The notes beneath the pieces were generated by a model. That model was not told where the DNA came from. It worked only from the letters and a program-made list of their open reading frames with translations, and made no database searches. The position numbers and the translations under genes are program-made. From Candidula unifasciata (lineage: Eukaryota > Mollusca > Gastropoda > Stylommatophora > Geomitridae), in contig CAJHNH020000805.1 in NCBI GenBank assembly GCA_905116865.2, positions 295,737 to 359,736 on the forward strand: a stretch of DNA of 64,000 nucleotides. Reading direction: 5' to 3'. The stretch's first letter is position 1, and each line of letters begins with the position of its first letter. Below are positions 11,040-23,467 of the stretch, piece by piece.

Positions 11040-11825
11040 AACGCCAGAAGCAAACATCCCCTTTAATATCAAAGAAAAGAATAGTGGCCAAACGGATAGT
11101 AAAAGTCAAAGTTGTTTTTAGGACGTACAGAAATTTAAATATCCAGACACACTGATAAAATTCGACGGAAGATGTTTTACGGGCATAAAGAACAGAATAG
11201 GATAGACTAAATCAACATTTTACAAAAAAATGAAGAATATTCTATGCAATAAACATATGTCATTTTAGGTTAGAAAAATAATTCTCGCTTGCTAAATAGT
11301 GCCAGTTGTGACACGTGGTTGTGAATCTCAGACGTTTAATAAAATAAGCAAAACAATTTATAGTGGTCTCAGAGATGTGGTTTTACAGAAGATTACTTAT
11401 TCATTGTTTGCTTGAAGAAAGAAAAACCACCCCCCCCCTCCCCCCAGAAGACATGAAAGAGGCGACAGCCCCAAGATAACTTGACACACACATGAGAACG
11501 AGACATTCGTCAGTTTTGTTTACGTTGTGACAAGAAGATACACTAAATATGTTGTGACAAGAAGAAACACTAAATATGTTGTGATAAGAAGAAACACTAA
11601 ATATGTTGTGACAAGAAGAACACTAAATATGTTGTGATAAGTGGAAAGATCTGTGGAAAAGGAGACAGAGAAAGACAAAGCGATAGTTGACTTTTCCATG
11701 GCATGGAGAAATGACAGAACACGAAATCATACATGCTGTTGGAGACAGCAGATTGTGAATTGCCCTGTCTGCACACGCTAGTCGGCAAAGCACTTGATAA
11801 TACTGATAATGATGATGATGACAAT
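11040..11825 (+). pseudogene. Degenerate non-LTR retrotransposon relic, same family as 8342-9280
   Basis: Blocks matching the 8.3-9.3 kb copy are still visible: ATTTAAATATCCAGACACAC (for the KYLGT region), GAACAGAATAGGATAGACTA, CTAAATAGTGCCAGTTGTGA, GTGGTTGTGAATCTCAGA, TGGAAAGATCTGTGGAAAAG and, at the end, GTCGGCAAAGCACTTGA. It ends in (GAT)n near 11805-11822. No frame is open. A 27 bp tandem repeat (11522-11645) lies inside it. Confidence 0.7.
11522..11645. repeat. Tandem repeat, 27 bp unit, about five copies
   Basis: Unit like TGTTGTGACAAGAAGAAACA plus CTAAATA, expanded inside the LINE relic at the point corresponding to GTTGTGACTACTGGAAAG in the other copy. Confidence 0.8.
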
Positions 11826-11944
11826 GTTGTCACATTTACTTTGACAGCTTGTTCTGTTACAAAGAGAATTGTCAGAAACGGACATTTTAATGGTCATTAA
11901 AGTAAGATCAGTCATAAAGTAATATCTATGCTCTTTCCCTCAGT

Positions 11945-12095
11945 TTCATGCATATTGAGCATATAGTGCTAGACATATATTTTATAGACCAAGCGGTACT
12001 TAGGGGATCATGTGGTGAGCATCACGCCTGCCACCTTTACTTCTAAGGACTCTACCGGATACCCATACAAGGATGGGTCGACATGGGAGACAATT
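11945..12095 (-). mobile_element. SINE family A copy, partial, minus strand
   Basis: Reverse-oriented blocks TATTTTATAGACCAAGCGGT, ATCATGTGGTGAGCATCACG, CCTTTACTTC-like and GGATGGGTCGAC. The head is missing. Confidence 0.7.
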
Positions 12096-12119
12096 ATTTA
12101 ACAACACCTACAAGAAATC

Positions 12120-12143
12120 CCACCCACCCCCCCCCCCCCCTGA

Positions 12144-12177
<34 letters not shown>

Positions 12178-12178
12178 T
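12120..12178. repeat. Composite poly-C, (TA)n, (TG)n tract
   Basis: A C run is followed by a short TATATA and then alternating TG. It is simple sequence. Confidence 0.9.
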
Positions 12179-12409
12179 GTGTGAGGGTATATTTGCGTGT
12201 GGGAGTGCCGTATGGAGACGATTATTTACGAATGTGTTCCCTGGCATTCTCTTTCTCTGTGTTTACGTGTAGTGCTTTAGAATGGTCTATTTTTAAAACA
12301 ACGGAACACAGTACATGTACTCACATATATACAATGCTGCGTCTATTGTAAGCACCCTCTTTGGCTCCAGTAATGTACAAAATATTTAGTAAGTGAGCAG
12401 ATTATGGCA

Positions 12410-12905
12410 ATAACACACAGACTGGTGACAAGGCAGACAGCAGACTAGCGAAAAGCCAAACAAAGACTGGAGGCAAGACAGACAACGACTGGTGGCAGGG
12501 CAGACAACATGCTGGAGGCTAGACAAAGTCTGGTCGCGATGCCGACATCAGGCTGGAGGCAAGACAGATAAAGACTGGTGGTAAAGTAGACAACAGGTTG
12601 GAAAACAAGATGGACACAGACTGGTGACAAGACAAAGACTGCTGTCAAGGCAGACAACAAGCAAGAGGCAAGACAGACACAGACTCTTGGCAAGGAAGAT
12701 AAAAACTGGTGGAGGAAGAGGCAACACGCTGGTTACAAAACAGAAACATATTTTTGTGGTAAGATACCAAATATACTGGTGCCAGGCATGCTTGCTGATT
12801 ACAAGACAGACAACAGTTTGGTGTCAACTTGTGTTAGGACAGATAGCAGACTGGTAGCAAGACAAACAACAAATAGGTGGCTGGACGGACAATAGACTTA
12901 TGTCA
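12410..12905. repeat. Degenerate tandem repeat, unit about 27-30 bp
   Basis: Repeating blocks of AGACTGGTGGCAAGACAGACAA-type with many substitutions and length changes. Overlapping frames on both strands at 12445-12857 are products of this repeat. Confidence 0.75.
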
Positions 12906-13974
12906 GGACAGACAGCACTTAAACAGAAAAGCTCCTTCGCTTGTGTTATAAAAATTTATACCGACAGTGTGTGCAGGATAACAGTGGGTATATGGGAAAA
13001 ATTAAACTATTAGCATAAGTGTGTGACGTCTCAGAGAGTCAGTAAACCAGATGGACAGGTGTCCATGGGTATTTTTAGAGTCTGAGTACACAAGGCAGAC
13101 AATGCTAGGTGTGTGAGCACCTGAGATACAAAATTTCTAGGTCTTTTACTACCCGCGACAAAGAAATTATAATCCATGACCATACCGAAGATTCCAATTA
13201 GGGTCTCGAGTCAGATAGTTCAGGGTTCCTAACTACATATACATATCTACATGTGTAAGAAGATGACTAATTGGGATGGAGGACGATGAAAAGACACAAG
13301 AATAATATTCGTATACTACATAATTTTCTTTGGTGTCTGCTGCACGAATTGCATCCAAAACTGTTACGTCATCCTAGCATTTCCAGCTGACGATATTTCA
13401 AATATACTGAATATTCTAACAATAAATTGGTACAATAAAATTGTGTTTACCATCAAAGCGCCAATATGCGATCTCGTTGAGGTTCAACTTACACCAGTTG
13501 GTTTGTTATCCAAATCTCATGAAGCATCTATGATCCTAGATTAATACATGGATGAAAACACACAATGCCACATTTCCGGCGCTGACTGCAGAAGAACTCT
13601 TTAAACAGTTATGCAGTTGCTAAACATTTAAACAAAGCAAAACAATTGTTCAGGAATTAGGGAAAACTGCACGTCGGTCAGTGATGGACCAGCGCCCAGC
13701 CACTCACTGTGGCCAGTCGTTGAGCAGAGCCAGAGTTGTGAACCATCTTCACCTCCCACTGGCCTTTCAACATGCGCCCAGAAATTACGTGATAGTTTTC
13801 TTATATGTGGCGGTTTTTGCTTGCTTTTTTTTCCCCTCGCTGACACCACAGCCGCTTTTGCACAGTGGCTTGCGACTGTACCTGACGACCTGCTGTTTAC
13901 GTGTTCGTTCCCAGTGGTGGTAACCTGGGCTTCTATTTAGTAGAACTGTCTCACACGCCCTTAGGTGGATTGGG
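12906..13974. other. Intergenic sequence
   Basis: Frames at 13628-13979 overlap each other on both strands and show no domain. No repeat family was recognised. Confidence 0.45.
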
Positions 13975-14205
13975 CACATAGACAGTGCTAAACTTATACT
14001 GTATAGACAAATTCACACTTTGTGGTTGATATGATCAACATCACGAAAGACACGTTTACGTCCCAGTATTTACCTGCTTCGCAGACTTGGTCAACCTTGG
14101 AGAAAAAGTCATTTTTCAAATTTGACCGGCTCCCTCAGGACCTAAACTCTCAACCTTCGGATCTGCAGGTGAGAGTTTAACCGCTTCACCATGCACCCTG
14201 ACCTT
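13975..14205 (-). mobile_element. SINE family A copy, diverged, minus strand
   Basis: Reverse-oriented TATACTGTATAGAC, GATATGATCAACATCACG, GACTTGGTCAACCTTGG, AAAAGTCATTTTTCAAA, then CTCTCAACCTTCGGATC (decayed box B) and CCGCTTCACCATGC (head). It immediately precedes the 53 bp array. Confidence 0.7.
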
Positions 14206-14217
14206 CCATTAGACAGT

Positions 14218-15125
14218 CTAAACATTATCACACAGCGTTGAGAGGATTGAAGGCATACATCACAACTGGTAATGGACATTATCTCACAGTGTTGTGGGGA
14301 TTGAAGTCTACATCACACCTAGTAACAAACACTATCCCACCGTGCTGTGGAGAGTGAAAGCGTATATCACACATAGTAACTAACATTATCCCACAGCGTT
14401 GTTGGAATTGAAGCGTACATTACACCTAGTTAAAAACATTATCCCACAGCGTTGTTGGAATTGAAGCGTATATCACACCTAGTTACAAACATTATCCCAC
14501 AATGTTGTGGGGATTAAAGCGTACATCACACCTAGTAACAAACATTATCACACAGTGTTGTCGGGATTGAAGCGTACATCACACCTAGTTACAAATATTA
14601 TCCCACAGTGTTGTAGGGATTGAAGCGTACATCACACCTAGTTACACATATTATCCCACAGTGTTGTAGGGATTGAAGCATACATCACACCTAGTTACAA
14701 ATATTATCACACAGTGTTGTGGGATTTTAAGGCGTACATCACACCTAGTTACAAATATTATCACACAGTGTTGTGGGATTTTAATGCGTACATCACACCT
14801 AGTAAAAAATATTATCCCACAGTGTTGTAGGGATTGAAGCGTACATCACACCTAGTTACAAATATTATCACACAGTGTTGTGGGATTTTAAGGCGTACAT
14901 CACACCTAGTAAAAAACATTATCCCACAGTGTTGTAGGGATTGAAGCGTACATCACACCTAGTTACAAATATTATCACACAGCGTTGTGGGATTTTAAGG
15001 TGTACATCACACCTAGTTACAAACATTATCCCACAGCGTTAAGGGGATTGAAGCGTACATCACACCCAATAACAAACAGTATGTTACAGTAATGTGGGAA
15101 TTGAAGCGTACATCCTACCTAGTAC
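14218..15125. repeat. Minisatellite, 53-54 bp unit, about 17 copies
   Basis: Unit contains ACATCACACCTAGTTACAAA, TATTATCCCACAGTGTTGT and a GGGATTGAAGCGT block. Two variant classes (TTGTAGGGATTG and TTGTGGGATTTTAAGG) partly alternate in the second half. Confidence 0.95.
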
Positions 15126-15204
15126 CAAAGATTTCGACTCTCTTTCTCTATGTCAGATTCTCTCTCTGTCATCTCTTTCTCTAAATCCCTGTCTCTCTAG
15201 CTCG

Positions 15205-15209
15205 CCCAC

Positions 15210-15243
<34 letters not shown>

Positions 15244-15260
15244 ATTGTGATTGTAATCGT
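15205..15260. repeat. (GT)n microsatellite
   Basis: Alternating GT with GTAT and GATT interruptions, following a CT-rich stretch. Confidence 0.9.
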
Positions 15261-15408
15261 TAATGCTGATTATAAATGGCACCAATCTGTAGTAACTAAC
15301 GTGCTGGTTGCGTTCGTTAGGCCGTGGAAATTATTTTCCAGTTGCAAATGTACACCCTGCACTAGACTGTGCTTACTAGGAGAGCAAAGGACATTGACTA
15401 CATTACTC

Positions 15409-15825
15409 AACAAGTGCCGAATGTGACGTTGTCTACATCAATGTTATACAACCGGTAGGCTTGCTTAATCAGTGCTGAAGGTAACGTTGTCTACATCATT
15501 GTTGTACAGCAGGTGAGCTTAGGCAACCAGTGCCAAAGGTGACGTTGTCTAAATCAATGTTCTACAAACCGGTGAGCTTACTAAACCAGTGCCGAAAGTG
15601 ACGTTGTCTACATCAGTGTTCTACAACCGGTGAGCTTACTAAACTAGTGCCGAAAGTGACGTTGTCTACATCAGTGTTCTACAACCGGTGAGCTTACTAA
15701 ACTAGTGCCGAAAGTGACGTTGTCTACACCAGTGTTTTTCAGCCGGTGAGCTTAACCAGCCAGTGCCAAAGGTGCTGTTGTCTATATCAGTAATCTTAAC
15801 CTGATGAACTTACTTAGCCACCAAT
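15409..15825. repeat. Minisatellite, 58 bp unit, about seven copies
   Basis: Unit includes GTGACGTTGTCTACATCAGT, GTTCTACAACCGGTGAGC and a TTACTAAACTAGTGCCGAAA block. The central copies are nearly identical and the outer ones diverge. Confidence 0.9.
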
Positions 15826-16420
15826 TAGCCCTATAAAGGACTCTTGCAGTTTAGAGGCGATCAAAGGAGGCAAAACCAAATACTGTCCCGACCGACTTCT
15901 CCTTCTGCGTGGTCTCACACATAAATCTGATTCTCTAAACAGAAATGGTAATAGCTGGGAAACTATTGAAGCCGAAAAAATTACATGAGAACAAAAAAGG
16001 GTATTGTTGGGCACTTATATAATCATGGAAATGATTTTGAAGCCGCTGTGTTTAAACAACGATGATAGGGGATGAATGAATAAAGACTGAGCCATTTCTG
16101 AACACACGAGGTTCTGGTTTCTGCTTCTTATTCGCACTCATAGGTTAAGAGCGCCAGTGCAAACCTGGAGCTTTTTTAGGACATTCATGTTGAGGGGAGC
16201 AATTATGTATATTCCCCCCCCCCCCCACCACTAAATGGGGCCCTGAAACCCACATTGGAAGTTCTAAATTAAATTTAGCATAGGCAGCTGTGTCTCTAGA
16301 GCGACAAAGAACATTTAAGATGAAAACACAGGTTACTAGATGACAACAGAGGGTGAACTCATATTAAAATGTTTATGACATAACGCAGGAGGAGTATTTT
16401 TTTGGCATTTCAGATTTGGA
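15826..16420. other. Intergenic sequence
   Basis: No gene or repeat family recognised. It contains a C-rich run near 16212-16230. Confidence 0.45.
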
Positions 16421-16466
16421 TATATATATATGTGTGTGTGTTTGTTTTTGTGTGTGCGTGTGTGTG

Positions 16467-16560
<94 letters not shown>
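16421..16560. repeat. Composite (TA)n-(GT)n-(GA)n microsatellite
   Basis: Short TA, then GT-rich, then about 90 bp of pure GA. The frames on both strands here are repeat artefacts. Confidence 0.98.
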
Positions 16561-16563
<3 letters not shown>

Positions 16564-17387
16564 TCTGTAAAACTAGGATCAGGAAATATTAAAATCAAGA
16601 CGAATCATCATCGCTTTTGTTCTCTGGGGACTAGAAGGCAGTAACAACAGCTGTCTCTCTATTTCCCATTAGCTGTCGGGTTCAGCTGTGAGCATTCAAT
16701 TCGAATTTCGTTCGTCTCCTCCACCTTTTTCTCCCAAACTCTTCTCAAAATTATTATGTGGGAGGATGCACGAAAGAATAATAATAATAAAAACAAAAAA
16801 CAGAAAACAATGTACATCCTTTTTTGCGACACTGGCGGATGTGGCATATGATGTTCGACATCCATATTTTCTACATCAAAGGATACTCGATAAGGTATCT
16901 GATCAGTTTCATATCGGCTGGTTTTACTTTGCGGCACCTTTTCTTGTATTTATTTTAGCTTGAGCTGAGCTAAGATAACCATATAATGATTGGAAACGTC
17001 AGTGACCAACTACATCGGGAGTGGAACTTGCCATCTTTACAAGATGACAGCGCTGTAGGAACAAGCTGCTCTCTACTAGGAACCCACAGACACGTCTTCA
17101 TTCGTGGAGTCTAAGATCCAATGGCTTTACTGATAGATTTATCACCAAGCAGCAGGTTCTTTACAGAACGTCGCTCTCGACAAGGCACGCTTGTAAGTCT
17201 CCCTTTCTCTAGCCAGTTCTTCAGGCCCGTGTGCTTTCATACCTAGTACGTCTTTAAGGTCTTATATTCACCTTCAGGACGTTTGTCTCTGCTTCGTTTT
17301 CCGGAAACTGTACCCTACATCACAGTTCTTTCCAGCCACCATGATGTTTAACTGTGGCAAAATACTTTAGCATTCGATACAAGGGAA
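16561..17387. other. Intergenic sequence
   Basis: Frames of about 90 codons on opposite strands at 16659-16963 overlap and lack domains. Nothing further was recognised. Confidence 0.45.
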
Positions 17388-17675
17388 GTTGCCGTAGCAG
17401 AGCGGCTAAAGATCGCGGATCAAAAGGTCGTGGGTTCGCTCCCTGGAGAAGCCGAATATTTCTTCAAAAATAACCTTGGCTCTCAGGTCGACCCAGCCTT
17501 GAGTGGGTAGAGGGTGCAGTCCCGGGAAGTAGAGGCGGCCGGTGTGATGATGACCAAATCACCCATCTCGTGCCGTTGATCTATAAAATTATAGGTCTAG
17601 CCCTATATGCCCTATACACCTTAAGGTGTGGAAAATGGTCGTTTACTTTTTTTTTTTTTACTTTATTCGGGACAG
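17388..17675 (+). mobile_element. SINE family A, near full-length
   Basis: Head TTGCCGTAGCAGAGCGGCTA (box A region), TGGGTTCGCTCCCTGG (box B region), then CAGGTCGACCCAGCC, GTGGGTAGAGGGTGCAGTC, GGCGGCCGGTGTGATGATGA, TAGGTCTAGCCCTATATG and the T-rich tail at 17648-17661. It is the best match to the 4970-5246 copy. Confidence 0.88.
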
Positions 17676-17879
17676 GATTCTGTTTATCAGATAATTCTCG
17701 TCAATGCTCAGATCGTGTAGGATGTTCTTTTCGGTTTTCATTGAGATTCAGTGATTTTCAGTGATAATTTTTACGTATTAGTTGAGTTCTTATGTTAATT
17801 AATCACCCTAATGGTTTACTCCATATGCTTACATGTCTACCATTTACAAGCTGATTTGACTGAGTTAATGTTAGATCAG

Positions 17880-18300
17880 ATATGAAGACCATTTATGAAC
17901 GCATGTTGATAGAAGACACGAGGTTAGATGAAACAACATCTGTAAGACGTGGGAGCTTTGCGAAAAAGAGGTGAGAGCTACAACCTAACAGTAGTAATTA
18001 ACGATACAACAGGACAACCATTAACAGACCCATCAAAGATAGCTGAAAGATGGAGAGAATACTTGAGTGAACTCTTCAATCCCTTAGGAGATTGCCAGGA
18101 AAGAATAATCAGACTACAAAGCAACAGTGCTAGAACCTGATATACTAATTACTGAAGTCGTTAAAGTCATTAATCAGTCACGCCAATATAAGTACAAGGT
18201 GATCATAGATTACCAACAGAAATAATCCAAGCAGCAGGTGAAAGCAACATTAGATGGCTCCATAAAATATTCTTACGGCATGGGTACAACAAACTGCTCC
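17880..18300 (+). pseudogene. Non-LTR reverse transcriptase N-terminal fragment
   Basis: A frame at 17949-18140 encodes a connector typical of LINE polyproteins just before the RT core (LTDPSKIAERWREYLSELFN). Further on, another frame shows the LPTEIIQAAGE and WLHKI pattern of early RT. Stops and frame changes separate them. Only about 140 residues' worth of the parent is present. Confidence 0.75.
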
Positions 18301-18894
18301 CGTTGACTGCTGGGGTCGCGAACTTTAAAACGCCAAAAGGTCACGAAGATGACCCCGCACAGGGTCAGTGAACATGACCATTTTGTCGCTTCAGGTCACG
18401 GTGCATCCGATCCACCCTTAACATCTCTCATCCGACTTCGGCACCCACTGCACTCACCTACATAGAAATCAAATTCCCATTGCTATTGTGTAGTAGGGCT
18501 TCAGATATTCACAAATTCGTTTTCTGTTTAACCATAATAGAGAAATTAAGAAAACATGCAGAAGCGTACACATTTAATTACTTCAGAGGAGCAAACGAAC
18601 AGAGTTCAGATGGCTGTAGTTCTTTAGCAGCCGAGAAAAAGGCACATCTGTCCGGGCTCTTTAATAATTCATGCAGCAACTGAGTTCATGACTTTGTTTT
18701 CTCATGTGCTGGTGGCCGATGTCAGCATGTGAAATCAGTAGACAGATTGGCTCAACAACCTGTGACATGTTGTTCCATATATTGTTATCACAGTTCCATA
18801 CACAGATTTTGAACCATAGCGTACAGATCTCAGGAAAAGGAAAAAAAAGGGGGTGGGGGGGGGGGCGACCTTACTTGCTTGGGATGTGCTGTTT

Positions 18895-19040
18895 TCAGAA
18901 CAGGGGCCGCGTTAGCGCAGTCGACAGGAGGCTCGCTTTCAAATTCTAAGTGTGACTCGCTGCAGCCCAGGGCCGGTGTTTGAAACCGGGCGGTTCCAAT
19001 GGGTTCACCCAGCCTCTAGGTAATGGGTAACGGAGTTCAC
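18895..19040 (+). mobile_element. tRNA-headed SINE fragment (family E)
   Basis: GGCCGCGTTAGCGCAGTCGA resembles a tRNA 5' half with box A. A GGTGTTTGAAACC stretch resembles box B. It then carries GGGTTCACCCAGCC and TAATGGGTAAC, a motif pair shared in form with family A and with the element at 61683. The 3' limit is unclear. Confidence 0.45.
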
Positions 19041-19587
19041 ACTCTGGGGTAAATGGAGGGATGTCGCTGTAGCTACGGAGTTGCGTGCGGACGGCGACAC
19101 AGGCGGACAGTTGCTTATCAGCTGTCTGTACTAGTGGCAGAGCACTTATGGTTTATAACCGTGTGCAGTGACGCTGGTTCACAACTCCTGACGTTACTTT
19201 TTTTTAAAACCTTTACTGTTTTCAGCTCAATATATTATGGTCACCATATATAAAGGAAGCGCTTCAGATATCGGCTAAGCTGCCTCAATACCGGTAACGA
19301 TTAGTTACTCCTTACCCCTTAAGATAACATTCTGCAATTGTAAATTAAACGATTTGCCTCCACTGTAGCAACGATATTTAAATAGCAAAAGCTGCTTATA
19401 ATATTATTAATAATAAAATAGTAGCTGCTGATTCAAGTCTGCAAACATTTGGACCTCCGTCGGTGCTACAACAGAATTCGTAAACTGAGTTGTCACATTC
19501 AACCTCCTTGTGTGATTTTTAAAAGAGATTGACTGGGGTATGAAATCCTCTTTGGACGCTTTGTCCACGTCAGGCGTATTGGAAATA
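19041..19587. other. Intergenic sequence, possible SINE B tail remnant
   Basis: GTCGGTGCTACAACAGAATTC near 19458 resembles the family B tail (GCCGGTGCTACGGAG). The rest is unrecognised. Confidence 0.35.
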
Positions 19588-19805
19588 CAGGGCCATATTT
19601 TACTGACCAGTCGGTACTTAATGGGTGATGTGTCAGCATCATTCCGGCCGCCTTTACTTCCTGTGACCTTTACCTGATACCCATTTAAGGCTAGGTTGAC
19701 CTGAAAGCCAATGTCATTTTCGAAAACAGTCCAGCACGGTTCGGATTTGAACCTTCGGATCCGCTGGCGAGTATCTAACAGCTACACCACGGCGGCTTCT
19801 TGTGT
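19588..19805 (-). mobile_element. SINE family A copy, minus strand
   Basis: Reverse-oriented TATTTTACTGACCAGTCGGT, GTGTCAGCATCATTCCGGCC, AAGGCTAGGTTGACCTG, then GATTTGAACCTTCGGATCCG (box B region) and ACACCACGGCGGC (head). Confidence 0.82.
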
Positions 19806-21309
19806 AATCATGTATCAGATAGTTAAATTACCGTGTGAAATTGTGTTAGTTTACACATACCATAATGTAACGTTATGAGATGGGATGATGGGAACGCCCG
19901 TCTGCGATATTCCAATGCAAATTCTTTTTTTTTTTTAAATCAAAAACTTAACCACGCTCAAACTGCTGCTAGCTAGCCGAAGCTGTCAACAGTCTCCGGC
20001 TATATTTGCGGTCCTGTTTATTTGCGACACTTTCTTAGGGGAAGTTCTGGCATTTTCGCCGTCTCTGGACTTAATGCTTCTTTCCTAGATGCTAGAAAGC
20101 TCATTCCCTATCCTGTTGTCAACTGTGTTCTTCCCTGCCTTTAATTCCTGATATTTTACTTTGCCAAAATGTACTGAAAACAATTGTTTGGTTTGCATAG
20201 ACCCATACTGGTCTTATTGTCTTCCTGTATTAAGAACTGGTTAATCATGTCATGGAGATATGTGTGAAATAATAGGTGAAGCCTCACAATGCTTCTATCC
20301 GTCATTTGTTATAGTGGGGTCTGATTGTGTAGCTAGGCTCCGGTGTACGTAAATACCAGATCTCTAGAGTAATCTTGTAAAATAATTCGTGTCACTGAAC
20401 ACACTAGACAGCAGAGAAATATGAAATCTAAGAACAAAGTGAGAGCTACTCCGTCAATTTACAATGTCATGATTACTAAGCTGACAGACGTTTACTTCGA
20501 GGCATGGCCACCTACGCGATTAATCTTATTCCATCTGTCACCAGCTATTTCCGGAGGCGCTACGTAACCTGCCAAGGTAAGTGCGCTCGTCCCCCATTAT
20601 CTTGGAGATACTCCATTGAACTCTCAAGACACTACTCAAGCCACGTGCCCTCAAGAATGTACCAAGCCGATCTGCCACTCACGTCTAAAAGCCAGTAAAT
20701 ATTCACGGAGGATAAGAACGGGTGGATTTCTGATTCTAGGCACATACAGCTGAAGATCAGGCCGGGGATTTCAGAAATGTTGAACTTCTGGCGGTTTCTT
20801 AAACTCATCTTTGTTAGAATAGATTTTTCGATGGCGTTAGATATTTGGGATGTGGGAGAGAAATGACTGGAGTGCCACTTGTTTCATTGCAAGGGAAATT
20901 GCTTGAGAGCAATTCCTTAGCTCGGCAGGACGCGGGACAAGAGGCGGGCACTTTGAATTTATTGATGTGAGCTATTCAGTTCGCTTTAACGTTTTCTATC
21001 GCACGTGATACGTTTAGACGAAATGTCATTTTGATTTCTTAATTTAACTCTCTCTTGATCGCCGCTTGAAGGGGATACAGTTAATTCAAAACTCTGCATG
21101 AACATTTCCAGTTACTGAGGCTCTGTAAGTCAGGATTCACTAAAAATCCATTGGCTTACACCAGTCAGTGTGTTGACGCAAAGCCGAATTTTCAGTTCCA
21201 GGACGTCTCAAAGCGAATGAGCATTACTAATCCTGACAGCAAATTACTTAACCCTTTAAAAAAACTGAGCTCTAAACCCTAGCCAACTGCCCCCAGCCCC
21301 CCCCCCCCC
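19806..21309. other. Intergenic sequence
   Basis: Positions 19870-19970 weakly resemble the body of SINE B (ACGCCCGT, a T run, AAATC, TTAACCACGCT). The 64-codon frame at 20504-20698 has no domain. Nothing else was recognised. Confidence 0.4.
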
Positions 21310-21530
21310 TCTAAAAAAATGTGCCCTTATCAAACCACTTTTGCGGTGTAGGCAAGGGGTGTCTTTGAGCCTGAGGATGTACGTCCACATGGCTAGTGCT
21401 GTCGCCACGACTGTGCTAGTGAAGATTTTAATTTTGCCCCTGACAGAAAAACATCCCTAGCCTGGCCAAGGATTAGAACCAGCCTAGAGTTGAGAATCGA
21501 GCGTTCTAACCGTTCGGCCAACCGCTCTTC
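21310..21530 (-). mobile_element. tRNA-headed SINE (family G), minus strand
   Basis: On the minus strand the head reads GAGCGGTTGGCCGAACGGTT (box A region) with a box B-like GGCTGGTTCTAATCC. About 150 bp of body follows towards 21310. No second copy was found in the window, so the body limits are estimated. Confidence 0.55.
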
Positions 21531-21559
21531 CTAAATTAATTATTTTTGGACAGAAAGCC

Positions 21560-21765
21560 ACAGGGATGTGGCGGCTAGGCAGTTAGACTCTTCGGCGTGA
21601 TGGTGTGGTTTCGGTTCCTTACAGAGTCCAGTCTTTTCTTCTTCAGAATAACTTGGCCGCAGGTCGATCTAGGCTAAAACAGAGTGCAGATAGTTCGATA
21701 AAAATATGAATCTTGCATAACATGTATGATGGGCCACTGGTGTCAGAAAAGGGGTCCTTAACATT
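21560..21765 (+). mobile_element. SINE family A-related copy, internally shortened
   Basis: Head GATGTGGCGGCTAGGCAGTT, box B-like GTTTCGGTTCC, then AATAACTTGGCCGCAGGTCG. The middle block is missing and it ends GGGGTCCTTAAC, like the AAAGGGTCCTTTAC end of intact copies. It directly abuts the 39 bp array. Confidence 0.55.
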
Positions 21766-21784
21766 TGTTTAACTTTATGCCGGT

Positions 21785-23070
21785 CGCTGTAAAAAGTCTC
21801 AATAATTACAGCACACTGCTCTTTGTTGTAGAAAGTCTCAGTAATTACAACACACTGCTCTTTGTTGTAGAAAGTTTCAATAATTACAGCACACTGCTCT
21901 TTGTTGTAGAAAGTCTCAGTAATTACAACACACTGCTCTTTGTTGTAGAAAGTTTCAATAATTACAGCACACTGCTCTTTGTTGTAGAAAGTCTCAGTAA
22001 TTACAACAGACTGCACTTTGTTGTAGAAAGTTTCAATAATTACAGCACATTGCTCTTTGTTGTAGAAAGTTTCAGTAATTACAACACATTGCTCTTTGTT
22101 GTAGAAAGTCTCAGTAATTACAACACATTGCTCTTTGTTGTTGGAAGTCTCACAGATTACACCACAATGTTGGTCGTTGTTGGAAGTCTCAATGATTACA
22201 CCACAATGTTGGTCGTTGTTGGAAGTCTCAATGATTACACCACAATGTTGGTCGTCGTTGGAAGTCTCAATGATTACACCACAATGTTGGTCGTCGTTGG
22301 AAGTCTCACAGATTACACCACAATGTTGGTCGTTGTTGGAAGTCTCAATGATTACACCACAATGTTGGTCGTCGTTGGAAGTCTCAATGATTACACAAAA
22401 ATGTTGGTCGTCGTTGGAAGTCTCAATGATTACGCAAAAATGTTGGTCGTTGTTGGAAGTCTCAATGATTACATCATATTGTTGTTTGTTCAAGGACGCC
22501 TCAATGATTACAACACTTTGATGTTTGTTATAGAAAGTCTCAGTGATGACACCACAATGTTGGTCGTTGTAGGAAGTCTCATTTTGTAGTTTGTTGAAGG
22601 AAGCCTGAATGATTACATCACTTTGTAGTTTTCTGTACAAAGTCTCAATGATTACAGAACATTTTCTTTTCCTGCAGAAAGTCACAATGATTACACCACA
22701 ATGCTGGTAGTTTTAGGAAGTCCTGATAATTACACCAGTGCTAGTCGTTGTAGAAAGTTTCAATGATTACACCAGTGTTAGTCGTTGTAGAAAGTTTCAA
22801 TGATTACACCAGTGTTAGTCGTTGTAGAAAGTTTCAATGACCACATCACAATTGTGGTCGTTGTTTGATGTCTTTATGAATACGGCATATTACTGTTTGT
22901 TGTAGAAACTCTCAGTGATTACAGAACACTGTTGTTTCTTATAGAAAATCTCACTGATTACATCATATTGGTGTTTGTTGTAGAAAGTTTCAATGATTAC
23001 AGCACATTTTTTTTTTTTTTTTTTTGGCTGTAGAAAATCTAAATGCAGATGTTATTTGTTGTAGAATGTC
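21785..23070. repeat. Minisatellite, 39 bp unit, about 33 copies
   Basis: Unit of the form AATTACAGCACACTGCTCTT plus TGTTGTAGAAAGTCTCAGT, with at least three subfamilies in blocks (TGTAGAAAGT, TGTTGGAAGTCTC/GGTCGT and a diverged right half). Because 39 is a multiple of three and the unit lacks stops, frames stay open on both strands: 274 codons plus, 338 codons minus, with a 13-residue period. No promoter, exon signal or codon bias suggests translation. Confidence 0.93.
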
Positions 23071-23467
23071 TCAATAACTGTCACATTTTAATTTTTACTA
23101 GATAATTTCTGTGAAGTCAACAAGGAACCAGCACCCAACCAGTGTCTGTATTTAGCTTCATGTTGGAAGGTAAACTCTGGCCCACACGAGTGCTTCCAGG
23201 CCTGGGGTGGCCCGTGGACCAACATCTCCTGGATGTCTGGACATGTCACCAGCAGAAAGCCAACGCACGTTCAGCTTATGATCTCCTCTTGACATTTTGT
23301 GTACAATGTTACTCTCATAGCACATACGTTATCGTAAAATTTCACTCATCGATCACATACATTGACACAACTTAGCACAGTGCACGAACTAGGGACGGCA
23401 ACAATTTTGTTTAAAAATTGACACAATATTGTAGCAACAGCGGCTTGATAACTTGCATTTATGTGGG
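23071..23467. other. Intergenic sequence
   Basis: A 77-codon frame at 23142-23375 shows no domain. Confidence 0.45.

Noticed and set aside
21669..22685. 338-codon minus frame as a repeat-protein gene
   Set aside because: Explained by a stop-free 39 bp minisatellite; frames are open on both strands, with no gene signals.
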